Positions 37,915 to 46,478 of a stretch of DNA of 64,000 nt are shown in pieces. Source of the stretch: an uncultured Flavobacteriales bacterium (GTDB taxonomy: Bacteria; Bacteroidota; Bacteroidia; Flavobacteriales_D; Sanyastnellaceae); assembly GCA_905478325.1 (NCBI GenBank), contig CAJQIB010000027.1, positions 33,185 to 97,184 of the forward strand. Reading direction: 5' to 3'. The notes beneath the pieces are model-generated. The model was not told the DNA's origin, searched no databases, and saw only the letters and a program-made list of their open reading frames with translations. The position numbers and the translations under genes are program-made. Numbering within the stretch: position 1 is the first letter of the stretch; every line of letters begins with the position of its first letter.

Positions 37915-38255
37915 GCACCCCTTCCCCTTCCTTGCGTGAAGCGCAAGACCAAGTGGACCAATGGATTAAAACCATTGGCGTTCGCTATTTCAGCGAATTG
38001 ACCAACCTCGCCATTCTCACAGAAGAAGTCGGAGAGTTGGCACGCATTATCGCACGAAAATTCGGCGACCAAAGTGAAAAACCCTCGGATCGTGGCGCAG
38101 ACCTCGGCGACGAAATGGCCGATGTCCTGTGGGTTTTAATGGCACTAGCCAATCAAACTGGCGTGGATCTATCCGATGCCCTAGCCCGCAACATCGAAAA
38201 AAAAACACAGCGTGATGCGGAACGTCACCGCAACAATCCCAAACTCCACTCTTAA
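37911..38255 (+). CDS. MazG-like nucleotide pyrophosphohydrolase
   Basis: This is a 114-residue all-alpha NTP pyrophosphohydrolase of the MazG/dCTPase superfamily, which cleaves NTPs to NMP and pyrophosphate. The Mg-binding pattern is visible: [13 protein letters not shown] (EExxE, about residues 36-40) and [13 protein letters not shown] (ExxD type, about 64-76). It is a single-domain, short form. The substrate (house-cleaning of damaged nucleotides or (p)ppGpp-type) cannot be told. Coupled by ATGA overlap to dtd, it precedes the BNR-repeat gene by 3 bp. Confidence 0.88.
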   Translation: MSTPSPSLREAQDQVDQWIKTIGVRYFSELTNLAILTEEVGELARIIARKFGDQSEKPSDRGADLGDEMADVLWVLMALANQTGVDLSDALARNIEKKTQRDAERHRNNPKLHS

Positions 38256-38258
38256 TCC

Positions 38259-41162
38259 ATGGCACGTATCCTCACTCTTTGTTTGATCGCCTCCATTGGA
38301 CTGCTCGCTGACGCACACGGCCAACGGTCCACAACCACATTGGATCCAACGCCTTCATCCGAGCGACTCACCGCTGCAAGTGACCGCCAAACCGCTGCAA
38401 ACAACAGTTGGACTTCCGGACTGCCCTTGCGCTGTGTTGGCCCGACGATTATGAGTGGCCGCGTTTCCGATATCGCTGTAGCTCCCGGGGACGGCAGCGA
38501 GTTTTATGTAGCCTACGCTTCGGGAGGCCTGTGGCACACGCTCAATAACGGAACGAGCTTTGAGCCGCTTTTTGACCAAGCCCTCAGCATCACACTGGGA
38601 GCTGTAGCATTGCATGCGGAAACTCAGCGTTTATGGGCCGGAACAGGCGAAGTAAATTCATCCCGAAGCTCCTATGCTGGAACGGGTGTCTACATCAGTG
38701 ACGACCGTGGCGACACGTGGGAACATCGCGGATTGGAGGATACACAGCACATAGGACGCATCGAATTGCACCCGACCAATGGCGACATCGCTTGGGTTGC
38801 TGCACTGGGACCGCTGTATTCAAAAAACACCTCAGGAGGGGTTTACCGCACCCTCAACGGAGGACTGGACTGGACGTGTGTGCTGGCCATTGATGGCTTG
38901 GACAATCGAGCAGGCGCAGTGGATTTGATCCTCGACCCATCGGACTCCAACCACTTGTTCGCCTCGACGTGGGACCGCACGCGTCGTGCTTGGAACTTCA
39001 CCGGAAACGGACCCGGATCCGGTATCTGGGAATCCCGCGATGGCGGAGACACCTGGATTGAATTGAGTGCGCTGGATGGATTTCCAAATCTCGCAAGCAC
39101 CGGACGCATAGGGCTTGCATGGCACCCGGGTGCCCAACAATTGTTCGCTTTTGTTGACAACCAGGCCGCGTTACCTGACTCCACTTCCACCATGGAAAAC
39201 GAAAACCAAGACTACGAAGCATCCTTGTTTACAGACATGACTGTCGAGGAGTTTGCAGTATTGGACACGGCAAAACTGGAACGCTTTCTTGAAGATAATG
39301 ATTTTCCAGAATCGGACGACGCGACCTCTCTCTTTCAGCGAATCGCTAAAAGAACATTGCATCCCAGTGCGCTCCACGACTACTTAACCGACGGCAACAA
39401 AGCCCTTTTCGAAGCAGACATCGTCGGGACAGAGGTCTACCGATTGGGATTCCTCGAGGGAGAAGCAACCTCTTGGAACAGAACCCACTCAACACCACTT
39501 GAGGACGTCGGCTATACCTATGGCTACTATTTCGGCATGATCGAGGTTGACCCCAACAATGCAGATCGGCTCTGGATTGCCGGTGTTCCTTTGATTGAAT
39601 CCTTAGACGGCGGGGCAACGTGGAAATCGTTGGGAGCACCCAACGTCCATGTCGACCACCACCATCTGTGGGCGAATCCGGCGCGTGAAGGACACCTCAT
39701 CAACGGCAATGACGGCGGCGTCAACATCTCTTGGGACGGCGGAGAAAACTGGATTAAATGCAATAGCCCCGCAGTGGGACAATTCTATGCCATTGAAGTG
39801 GATAACGCGGAGCCCTACAACATCTACGGCGGTCTGCAAGACAACGGGACATGGGTTGGCCCTTCCAATTATCGCTACTCAAAGGGCTGGCATCAACGCG
39901 GAAAATACCCTTGGGAAGAACTCAGCGGAGGAGATGGAATGCAAATCGAGGTGGATCCGCGCGATCCCAACATCGTCTTTACTGGATCCCAGTTTGGTTG
40001 GTACAACCGCATTGATCGGCAAAACGACGACTATACCAGCTTACATCCCAAACATGAATTGGGCGAGACACCGTTGCGGTGGAATTGGCAAACACCCATT
40101 TGGTTAAGCCGACACCAACCGGACATTCTATACATGGCGTCCAACCGGCTGCACCGCTCTTTTGATCAAGGCGAAAACTGGGAAACTCTCAGCACCGACC
40201 TCACGCGCGGCGGGCGCAGCGGCAACGTCCCCTTTGGGACCATCACCTCCTTGCACGAGAGCCCGCTGCGATTTGGGCAACTCGCCGTTGGGACAGATGA
40301 TGGGCTCATCGAGATATCACGGGATGGCGGAAATACATGGAACGCGCTCACCTCCCCGATTCCTCAAAACACGAAACGAAACGAGTTGCTGTGGGTGAGT
40401 GAGGTCCTATGGAGTCACCACCACGAACAGCGTCTCTACGTTGCCTTGAATGGCTATCGTCTGGACCATTTTGATTCCTGGATTTTCATGACCGAAAACG
40501 ATGGTCGCACATGGACTCGACTCGGAGGCAACGACCTGCCCTGCGAACCGGTGAACGCCTTGGCGGAAAGCGCTTCTCGTGAAGGCACTTTGTTTGCCGG
40601 TACCGATGGCGGAGCATACGTCTCCTTCAACGACGGAAGCAACTGGAGTGCGATTCACCCTGATTTACCTGCCGTTCCCGTTCATGATTTGGTGATTCAA
40701 GAACGCGAAAACGAGCTGGTCATTGGCACCCACGGGCGCAGCATTTGGGTCCTTGAATTGGATGCCATGTGGAAGCACTGGGATGCTTCTGAATTGTGGA
40801 GCGATGCCATTCCTGCAGCTTTCGTGTTATCCGAGATTGAAACGGTAGAATTCGATGAGCAGTGGGGTGAACGAGGATGGTCATGGTCTGAACCTCGGGA
40901 TGTAACGGCCGATGTCGATGCCTTTAGCCCAGAACCAATCACTGCACATTGGGTCATCACAAACGACAGCACAGAAACCACATGGATAGGCGATACCATC
41001 CAGCTTTTTCGGGGTTGGCAATCCCTTTCAATCCCCTTGAAATTACAGACCTCCCCAGAAGTTGAATTCATTCAACCTGGCTCATACATCGTCTCGCTCT
41101 ACACGGATTCCGCAACGCCTTTAGCAACTTCAAGCCTGCTGATCGGAACGAAGGACGATTAA
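38259..41162 (+). CDS. Secreted VPS10/BNR-repeat (sialidase-like) protein
   Basis: This is a 967-residue exported protein with a signal peptide ending ADAHGQ. It contains at least eight Asp-box-like motifs of the S-x-D-x-G-x-T-W type (ISDDRGDTWE, SRDGGDTWIE, SLDGGATWK, SWDGGENWI, SFDQGENWE, SRDGGNTWN, TENDGRTWTR, SFNDGSNWS), spaced as in a VPS10/sortilin-like ten-bladed propeller. Such proteins in Bacteroidota are often named glycosyl hydrolases without proof. There is no T9SS C-terminal domain. The C-terminal 130 residues form a beta-sandwich-like part. It follows the MazG-like gene closely and converges on nadE with a 4-base overlap of stop codons. Confidence 0.83.
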   Translation: MARILTLCLIASIGLLADAHGQRSTTTLDPTPSSERLTAASDRQTAANNSWTSGLPLRCVGPTIMSGRVSDIAVAPGDGSEFYVAYASGGLWHTLNNGTSFEPLFDQALSITLGAVALHAETQRLWAGTGEVNSSRSSYAGTGVYISDDRGDTWEHRGLEDTQHIGRIELHPTNGDIAWVAALGPLYSKNTSGGVYRTLNGGLDWTCVLAIDGLDNRAGAVDLILDPSDSNHLFASTWDRTRRAWNFTGNGPGSGIWESRDGGDTWIELSALDGFPNLASTGRIGLAWHPGAQQLFAFVDNQAALPDSTSTMENENQDYEASLFTDMTVEEFAVLDTAKLERFLEDNDFPESDDATSLFQRIAKRTLHPSALHDYLTDGNKALFEADIVGTEVYRLGFLEGEATSWNRTHSTPLEDVGYTYGYYFGMIEVDPNNADRLWIAGVPLIESLDGGATWKSLGAPNVHVDHHHLWANPAREGHLINGNDGGVNISWDGGENWIKCNSPAVGQFYAIEVDNAEPYNIYGGLQDNGTWVGPSNYRYSKGWHQRGKYPWEELSGGDGMQIEVDPRDPNIVFTGSQFGWYNRIDRQNDDYTSLHPKHELGETPLRWNWQTPIWLSRHQPDILYMASNRLHRSFDQGENWETLSTDLTRGGRSGNVPFGTITSLHESPLRFGQLAVGTDDGLIEISRDGGNTWNALTSPIPQNTKRNELLWVSEVLWSHHHEQRLYVALNGYRLDHFDSWIFMTENDGRTWTRLGGNDLPCEPVNALAESASREGTLFAGTDGGAYVSFNDGSNWSAIHPDLPAVPVHDLVIQERENELVIGTHGRSIWVLELDAMWKHWDASELWSDAIPAAFVLSEIETVEFDEQWGERGWSWSEPRDVTADVDAFSPEPITAHWVITNDSTETTWIGDTIQLFRGWQSLSIPLKLQTSPEVEFIQPGSYIVSLYTDSATPLATSSLLIGTKDD

Positions 41163-41965
41163 GAAACTGAGAACCGGACTTCTTGTGAGATGAGACACAC
41201 TGGAATGGGATTCATCTTGTGCTGATTGGCCTGGTGCATGCGCCGGTAAATCGTCATAACCTCTTGCTGCCTCGAACTCCATGGGTCCGATGCATCACCC
41301 ACGTGATCCATGGCCCACTCTAATTCTGGATACGTTGCTCCGATTTGCATTTCGTCGGTGCGTTCATCCCCCCACAAACCATCGGTTGGAGCAGCGCGCT
41401 GTATGCTTTCTGGAACCTCCAAGTGTTTTCCGAGCGCAAAAACCTCGGTCTTCATTAAGTCAGCAATGGGACTCAAGTCAACTCCACCGTCTCCATATTT
41501 CGTGTAGAAGCCTACCCCAAAGTCTTCCACTTTATTGCCTGTTCCTACAACCAGCGCTCGATTCTGCGACGCCAACGCATACAATGCCGTCATGCGCAAA
41601 CGTGCTCGCGCGTTGGCCAATACCAGCCCCTGAGTAACCTCATCATCGTGCGGCACCACCGAACGAAATGCCTCATACGTCCCAGTTAAATCCGTGGACA
41701 CTCTGCGCACCTCTGGGTACGCATCAACCAAATGAGCCATGTGCTCCCTTGCGCGACTGACTTGATCAGGATGCTGATGAATCGGTAACTCCACCACCCA
41801 AGTCGGCAGTCCTGTTCGCGCGCACAACGCAGAGGTTACAGCGGAATCAATCCCGCCACTCACTCCAATAACCCATCCGGATTGACCCGATTTTGACGCG
41901 TAATCGGTGAGCCATTGAACGATGTGATCCGCTACGCGACCTGCTTGAAATTCAGTTGTTTTCAT
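41159..41965 (-). CDS. nadE: NAD(+) synthase, ammonia-dependent type
   Basis: NadE adenylates and amidates nicotinic acid adenine dinucleotide to NAD. The 268-residue protein is the short form without a glutaminase domain, so it uses ammonia or a partner. It has the N-type ATP-pyrophosphatase P-loop SGGIDS (36-41), a GTGNKVEDFGVGFYTKYGDGG segment in the centre, LIADLMKT-type SPIADLMKTEVF and the late PTDGLWGDERTDE. It is adjacent to the PorT-like gene and divergent from gldB-gldC, matching the nadE-gldB-gldC neighbourhood described for Flavobacterium johnsoniae. Confidence 0.95.
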   Translation of the reverse strand: MKTTEFQAGRVADHIVQWLTDYASKSGQSGWVIGVSGGIDSAVTSALCARTGLPTWVVELPIHQHPDQVSRAREHMAHLVDAYPEVRRVSTDLTGTYEAFRSVVPHDDEVTQGLVLANARARLRMTALYALASQNRALVVGTGNKVEDFGVGFYTKYGDGGVDLSPIADLMKTEVFALGKHLEVPESIQRAAPTDGLWGDERTDEMQIGATYPELEWAMDHVGDASDPWSSRQQEVMTIYRRMHQANQHKMNPIPVCLISQEVRFSVS

Positions 41966-41968
41966 TGC

Positions 41969-42796
41969 TTAAAACATCAATCCTACCAGTAACTCGAGTT
42001 GCCCTGACTTTCCGGACATTCCAACAGCTTGCGGCTCCATCATGGTCCCGTCATCCGTTTTGTACAGCACCCCATCCGCCTCCGTGCCTTGCACCACATT
42101 CAAGTCTTCATATTGATTGCGGATACCCACATTGTACCGAATGCCCAACGCAAGCGCCGTCGTTCCGGTAAACCGTCTTTCCAATCCCAATCCGACAATC
42201 AGCGCAGGACGAAAAAGCCGCGTTTGTTCTACCAAACTGATGTCAGTGGGTGATTCTGGCAGTACCGCGGCATTCAACGCAGGTTCCCATAGTTGAGTAG
42301 AATCATTGAGAAGCGCCACGGTTGTCCGCCTTTCTGCTCCCTCCGCACGCACGTTCAGACCCAATCCCAAACCAAATTGACCCCAATACGTGGTATAGCC
42401 AATTTCTTTGGTCCGCATTTTAAAGGTCAACGGTAGCTCGACATATTGGAGCCGCTGGGTGAGCTCAACCCGATCAATTGCAGAGGGCTGATTTGCCTGA
42501 TTGGAAGCAAAGTATGCAATCACGCCGCCGGTATGAAAGACATTGATCCCGGTGCCGATGGCGTACGTTTCCGTGAATTTGGCATCAAAAATGAATCCGT
42601 AACCAAAGTGCATCGAGGAAGACACTGACTCATGTGAAAAGTCACGGGGAACAGCAAAACCCGTATTCGGAGAAAGGGTTAGACCCAAATGGAACCCTTG
42701 ACCCAATGATACGGTTGCCACGAGCACCATTGCGCCAAGACCAACTCCTTTATAAGTCGTCGATAGAAAAGTCAAAAAGCGATGGGACTGCTTCAT
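41969..42796 (-). CDS. Outer-membrane beta-barrel protein, PorT-like
   Basis: This is a 275-residue protein with an N-terminal hydrophobic segment ending near SLGQ and an eight-strand-type barrel pattern. The block RLQYVELPLTFKMRTKEIGY (about residues 115-134), with GINVFHTGG before it, matches the PorT/outer-membrane barrel family that includes the T9SS accessory protein PorT (SprT). Whether this copy is PorT itself or one of many paralogues cannot be decided from sequence. It lies 3 bp from nadE, in the same direction, with a 53-bp divergent gap to gldB. Context beside gld genes favours a secretion role. Confidence 0.72.
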   Translation of the reverse strand: MKQSHRFLTFLSTTYKGVGLGAMVLVATVSLGQGFHLGLTLSPNTGFAVPRDFSHESVSSSMHFGYGFIFDAKFTETYAIGTGINVFHTGGVIAYFASNQANQPSAIDRVELTQRLQYVELPLTFKMRTKEIGYTTYWGQFGLGLGLNVRAEGAERRTTVALLNDSTQLWEPALNAAVLPESPTDISLVEQTRLFRPALIVGLGLERRFTGTTALALGIRYNVGIRNQYEDLNVVQGTEADGVLYKTDDGTMMEPQAVGMSGKSGQLELLVGLMF

Positions 42797-42849
42797 CTTT
42801 GTGTTTGTCCAAAACTAACGCGGAAGATCCTGCGATATTTGAATTCTAC

Positions 42850-43914
42850 ATGTCAATTCTCACCATAGTTTGTTCAAGAAACAATCTCCAAGCACTGCTC
42901 GTGTTTGCACTCCTTGTATCCTTGGGTTCATGCACGCAAGACCCTTGGGCCGTCGATACGGATCACGTTGAACTCAGCACGCCTTGGAAGCCGTTGGATT
43001 TAATGGCGGTGCTTTCCACCTTGCCAGAAGACAGCACACAAGCCTCCGAATTCTACGCGCAACAGACAGGCCAATTTGGAGCGATCTACGTGGAAGACAT
43101 CTTGAGAATTGGACCATCAGAAAGTCCAACCACCGCTTTCGAATTGCGCAATTTCGCCAACCACCCGGAGGTGCAACCCATTTCCCAGGCCATCGATTCT
43201 ATCAGTGGCACCGCCGCATCCAAATCGGCCCATTCCGAAACACTTCAACAAGCCTTTAAACGATTCCACGCGCACTTCCCGGACGACTCCATCCCTCAAT
43301 TGGTTTGGATGAATAGCGGGTTCAACCACGCTGTGTTTCCGACGCCCCAGCATCTCGGCATCGGATTGGAGTGGTTTCTAGGCGCAGGTCATCCGCTCGT
43401 TCAAACATTGCCCACACACATGTTCCCCGCCTACCAACGGGAACGCATGGAGCCCAATCGCATTGCAGCCACCGCGATGCGAGGTTGGCTTTTGGTGCAC
43501 TTCAGCGACCCTTGGTATGCCCCTAAGACCTGTGCAGATGAGATGCTGTTCTGGGGCAAGTCACTGTTTATTCTTGAGCAACTCATGCCCAACACCCCTC
43601 CGCATCTTTTGATGGATTGGACCGCATCCGATTGGAATTGGGCGCTTGAAAACGAGCGGCAAGTTTGGGTTGAAATGCAGCCGCAAGGCGAATTGTTTGA
43701 GACCAACCGGCAAAAGTTTGGCCGATGGTTCAACGAAGGGCCATTTACCCGGGCAGCCTCTATCCCTCAAGAAAGTCCCGATCGGCTCGGAGCCTGGATC
43801 GGGTGGAACGCTGTCAGCGACTACATGAATGAGCACCCCGAAACGTCTCTAAGTGATTTGATGCAGACCACCGATCCACTTCCTGTTTTAAAAGCGTACC
43901 GACCGGACCGTTGA
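42850..43914 (+). CDS. gldB: Gliding motility lipoprotein GldB
   Basis: GldB is a lipoprotein needed for gliding in Flavobacterium, of unclear biochemical role. From the ATG at 42850 the product has 354 residues, with a lipobox VSLGSC (Cys28). The longer frame runs 72 codons into the divergent barrel gene and is rejected. The mature part is mostly helical, with the family-like segments FKRFHAHFPDD, IGLEWFLGAGHPLVQTLP and EMLFWGKSLFILEQLMP. GldB resembles zincin-like peptidase folds, but no HExxH motif is seen. It is followed by gldC (stop and start within a few bases). Confidence 0.88.
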   Translation: MSILTIVCSRNNLQALLVFALLVSLGSCTQDPWAVDTDHVELSTPWKPLDLMAVLSTLPEDSTQASEFYAQQTGQFGAIYVEDILRIGPSESPTTAFELRNFANHPEVQPISQAIDSISGTAASKSAHSETLQQAFKRFHAHFPDDSIPQLVWMNSGFNHAVFPTPQHLGIGLEWFLGAGHPLVQTLPTHMFPAYQRERMEPNRIAATAMRGWLLVHFSDPWYAPKTCADEMLFWGKSLFILEQLMPNTPPHLLMDWTASDWNWALENERQVWVEMQPQGELFETNRQKFGRWFNEGPFTRAASIPQESPDRLGAWIGWNAVSDYMNEHPETSLSDLMQTTDPLPVLKAYRPDR

Positions 43915-43946
43915 TGTCCGAACTTTGCACCCAACCTTTTTCAATC

Positions 43947-44282
43947 ATGGCCGAATCCAACATCCACATCACCGTCTCAACCGACGAAAACAAGGTGCCC
44001 TCCAAAATTATATGGACCGCAGAAGACGGTCAAGTCAATAACCGGGAAGCCAAAGCGATGGCATTGTCCATGTGGGACGAGCAAGATGGGACTGCCATGC
44101 GCATGGACTTGTGGACCAAGGAAATGAGTGTCGAAGAAATGCAGCATTTCGTCTGCCAAACCATGATGACGCTAGCAGACACCTTTGAGCGTGCAACCAG
44201 CGATCAAGAACACGCCGGGGCTATTCGTGGATTCACAGAAGAATTGGCCAAGCGCCTGGGCGTGCTCAAGACGGGCTCGTAA
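43947..44282 (+). CDS. gldC: Gliding motility protein GldC
   Basis: This is a small cytosolic protein required for normal gliding. The ATG at 43947 gives 111 residues beginning MAESNIHITVSTDENKVP, the length and start of known GldC proteins. An earlier ATG at 43914 (overlapping the gldB stop as TGATG) would add 11 residues. The segments EDGQVNNREAKAMALSMWD and RMDLWTKEMSVEEMQHF are typical of the family. It is coupled to gldB and converges on engB 14 bp away. No enzymatic activity is known. Confidence 0.92.
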   Translation: MAESNIHITVSTDENKVPSKIIWTAEDGQVNNREAKAMALSMWDEQDGTAMRMDLWTKEMSVEEMQHFVCQTMMTLADTFERATSDQEHAGAIRGFTEELAKRLGVLKTGS

Positions 44283-44296
44283 CTCTGCGAGACATC

Positions 44297-44914
44297 TCAG
44301 ATGTTCTCATACAACGCATTGGTCTGCTCAATGAAACGGAGCAACTCTTCGCGTCCATCTCCTTTTTCAGCACTTGTAATGTATACCGGAGGCATCCGAT
44401 GCCACTGCTTGAGCATTTCAGCCTCATAGACCGGCAGAAACGCTGCACGTTCCGTTTGATTCAACTTGTCCACTTTGGTGAAGACCATCACAAAAGCCAA
44501 GTTGTTCTCTGCCATCCATGTCATGAACTCCATATCCACTTTCTGCGGTGGATGCCGGCTATCCAAGAGCATCATCACGCACATCAAATTGGCGCGGTTT
44601 GTCAAAAACTGTTCACTGGTGCGCTGCCATTTTCTACGGCTGGACTTGCTGACTTTGGCATACCCAAAGCCAGGAAGGTCGACCAAGTACCAACAGGTTT
44701 CCCGTTCCAAGTTGATGGCAAAGTGATTGATCAACTGGGTCTTTCCGGGGGTGCCTGATATTTTAGCCAGGCTATTGCGGTGAGCGAGCATGTTGATCAA
44801 GGAAGACTTGCCCACGTTGGACCGACCAATAAACGCATACTCCGGAAAATTCGGTGCCGGACACTCTTGCGGGTGCGCACTGGACTTCATAAACTCAGCA
44901 GTGTGTACTTCCAT
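44297..44914 (-). CDS. engB: Ribosome biogenesis GTPase EngB (YihA/YsxC)
   Basis: EngB is an essential TRAFAC GTPase in late 50S assembly. The 205-residue protein shows all G motifs: G1 GRSNVGKSS (30-38), G2 T in GTPGKTQLIN, G3 DLPGFGYA, G4 TKVDK and G5 SAEKGDG. It lies two bases downstream of the hydrolase gene on the same strand. The arrangement gldC, engB, hydrolase and mraZ is seen in flavobacteria as I recall. Confidence 0.96.
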   Translation of the reverse strand: MEVHTAEFMKSSAHPQECPAPNFPEYAFIGRSNVGKSSLINMLAHRNSLAKISGTPGKTQLINHFAINLERETCWYLVDLPGFGYAKVSKSSRRKWQRTSEQFLTNRANLMCVMMLLDSRHPPQKVDMEFMTWMAENNLAFVMVFTKVDKLNQTERAAFLPVYEAEMLKQWHRMPPVYITSAEKGDGREELLRFIEQTNALYENI

Positions 44915-44916
44915 AA

Positions 44917-45696
44917 TTATCCGTGCGCGTTACCAATTCCTCGTCCTGCAAACCACGCATCCAGAATTGTATTGAACTGCTTGGGATGCTCCATCATGGG
45001 CGCATGACCACATTCATCAATCCAAAACAAGTCGCTATCAGGAAATCCAGCATGAAACTCTTCGGCTACTTCTGGAGGTGTAATGATGTCATTTTTTCCC
45101 CAGATTAAACAAACAGGAATGTTCATGGATGGCAAATCCTTCGACATGTTGTGGCGAATCGCACTTTTCGCGATGGCCAAAATCCGTAGAATTTTCTCTC
45201 GGCTGTTGACCGCTTCAAAACACTCATCAACCAACGCATCGGTTGCGTGCTTTGGATCAAAGAACGTCACCGCCACCTTGTCCCGTATAAAGGTCTTGTC
45301 CTCTCTTCGCGGGAAACTGTTGCCAAATGCATTTTCATACAACCCGCTGCTCGCCGTGAGCGACAAGGACGCCACACGATCCAAATTGTCTCGCGTAAAG
45401 ATCAGACCGACGTGACCGCCCAAGCTATTTCCCAGAAGATGGACTTTTTCCAGCGCTAGCTCATCGACAAAACCCTCTATGTGCTTGGCAAGGTTCTTCG
45501 CGCTCGTGCTGAGCATGGGCAATTCGTAGATCGGGAGCATCGGAATGATGACACGAAAGCGATCTGAAAAATGATCAAATACGTCTGCGAAATTGCTCAA
45601 CGCTCCAAAGAGACCGTGGAGCACAACGAGTGGCTCGCCGCTTCCAGCCTCGACGTATTTGTATTCCCCGCGTTCAATGATGGTGAGTGGTTCCAT
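44917..45696 (-). CDS. Alpha/beta hydrolase upstream of engB
   Basis: This is a 259-residue cytosolic hydrolase of the alpha/beta fold. The start is placed at ATG 45696 (MEPLTIIERGEYKYVEAG). The alternative TTG start further upstream adds 16 unrelated residues. The catalytic set is nucleophile GNSLGGH (Ser91), acid WGKNDIITP and base DECGHAPM, with VVLHGLFG forming the oxyanion hole. The substrate is unknown, and an esterase or lipase-like activity is the broad guess. It is transcribed away from the dcw cluster, so its promoter must lie in the same 294-bp gap that carries the DnaA-like boxes and the MraZ repeats. Confidence 0.85.
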   Translation of the reverse strand: MEPLTIIERGEYKYVEAGSGEPLVVLHGLFGALSNFADVFDHFSDRFRVIIPMLPIYELPMLSTSAKNLAKHIEGFVDELALEKVHLLGNSLGGHVGLIFTRDNLDRVASLSLTASSGLYENAFGNSFPRREDKTFIRDKVAVTFFDPKHATDALVDECFEAVNSREKILRILAIAKSAIRHNMSKDLPSMNIPVCLIWGKNDIITPPEVAEEFHAGFPDSDLFWIDECGHAPMMEHPKQFNTILDAWFAGRGIGNAHG

Positions 45697-45800
45697 GAGT
45701 GATGTTTTGCGTCTTTGTGTCCTCTCCAGAAAACATTCGTGCAAAGGAACACCATGATTTCACGGGAAAACGAATAAAAAACGAGGCTGTTCCACGCTCG

Positions 45801-45920
45801 ACTGTTCACAATTTCTGTGGATAACGTGTGAATAACGCAATTCTCCACCATTCCCCACGAATCACTTAACCCGCGTCAGCGCTGAATAACCGTCTCTTTT
45901 AACGAAAAGACTTTTCCACA
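45801..45920. promoter_or_regulatory. DnaA-box cluster upstream of mraZ (candidate origin or DnaA control site)
   Basis: In the 294-bp gap between divergent genes, two exact matches to the DnaA consensus TTATNCACA lie in tandem on the minus strand, 11 bp apart: TTATCCACA (45824-45816) and TTATTCACA (45835-45827). On the plus strand there are one single-mismatch box, TTTTCCACA (45912-45920), and one two-mismatch box, CTGTTCACA (45802-45810). TTCTCCACC (45841-45849) is a further weak match. The cluster ends exactly where the MraZ repeats begin. It could be oriC or a site where DnaA regulates the division cluster. The rest of the gap holds no gene that I can support. Confidence 0.55.
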
Positions 45921-45960
45921 AAGTGGGAGAAAGTGGCGATTAATGGGAGAAAGTGGGAAA
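45921..45960 (+). promoter_or_regulatory. MraZ operator: four 10-bp repeats
   Basis: Four consecutive decamers stand in perfect 10-bp phase: AAGTGGGAGA (45921), AAGTGGCGAT (45931), TAATGGGAGA (45941) and AAGTGGGAAA (45951). Each contains the TGGG or GTGG core known from MraZ binding sites in Escherichia coli and Mycoplasma. They lie 30 bp before the mraZ ATG, so MraZ should autoregulate the dcw operon here. Confidence 0.85.
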
Positions 45961-45990
45961 TTCTAGATATTTTTGAAAAGCGAATCAGCC

Positions 45991-46476
45991 ATGCTCAATC
46001 TACTCGGAGAATACAAGTGTAAAATCGATGTCAAAGGACGTCTGATGTTTCCTGCGCGCCTCCGTCGTCAGCTTGAATTGATCTTGCACCACGGCCTGGT
46101 AGTGAACCGTGACATCTTTGAAGACTGCCTCGTCATTTACCCGCAACCGGAGTGGGACAAGGTCAACAATGAGATGTCACGCTTGAGCCGATACAATCGC
46201 AAGCACCAGCTCTTCCAGCGAAAATTCATGAAGGGGGCAACGCACGTAGAGCTAGATGGCTCAGGCCGTGTCAACCTCCCTGCTCTTTTATTGGAACACG
46301 CAGGAATTGATGTCCAAGAGGACAATGAAGTCATCGTATCAGGGCTTGGAGAGAAAATCGAAATCTGGAGCAAGGCTCGTTACGGCCAATCCGTCTTGGA
46401 TGATTCTGAAGATTTTGACTTCGGTGATTTGGCTGAAGAAGTACGACGCGACCTCGAACCAGGCAGCGAGAACTGA
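45991..46476 (+). CDS. mraZ: Transcriptional regulator MraZ
   Basis: MraZ is an AbrB-fold ring-forming DNA-binding protein that controls its own dcw operon. The 161-residue product has two half-domains with the family signatures GEYKCKIDVKGRLMFPARLR (residues 5-24) and ATHVELDGSGRVNLPALLL (about 83-101). ATG 45991 (MLNLLGEY) is chosen. A TTG 18 bases upstream is less likely. Its presumed targets, four phased repeats, lie just upstream. rsmH follows two bases after the stop. Confidence 0.95.
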   Translation: MLNLLGEYKCKIDVKGRLMFPARLRRQLELILHHGLVVNRDIFEDCLVIYPQPEWDKVNNEMSRLSRYNRKHQLFQRKFMKGATHVELDGSGRVNLPALLLEHAGIDVQEDNEVIVSGLGEKIEIWSKARYGQSVLDDSEDFDFGDLAEEVRRDLEPGSEN

Positions 46477-46478
46477 GC

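Noticed and set aside
42634-42849. 72-codon upstream extension of gldB
   Set aside because: It would overlap the divergent barrel gene. The lipoprotein signal peptide starts cleanly at ATG 42850.
44289-44307. Imperfect dyad between the gldC and engB 3' ends
   Set aside because: Overlaps the engB stop, has a bulge and no T run, so a terminator is not supported.
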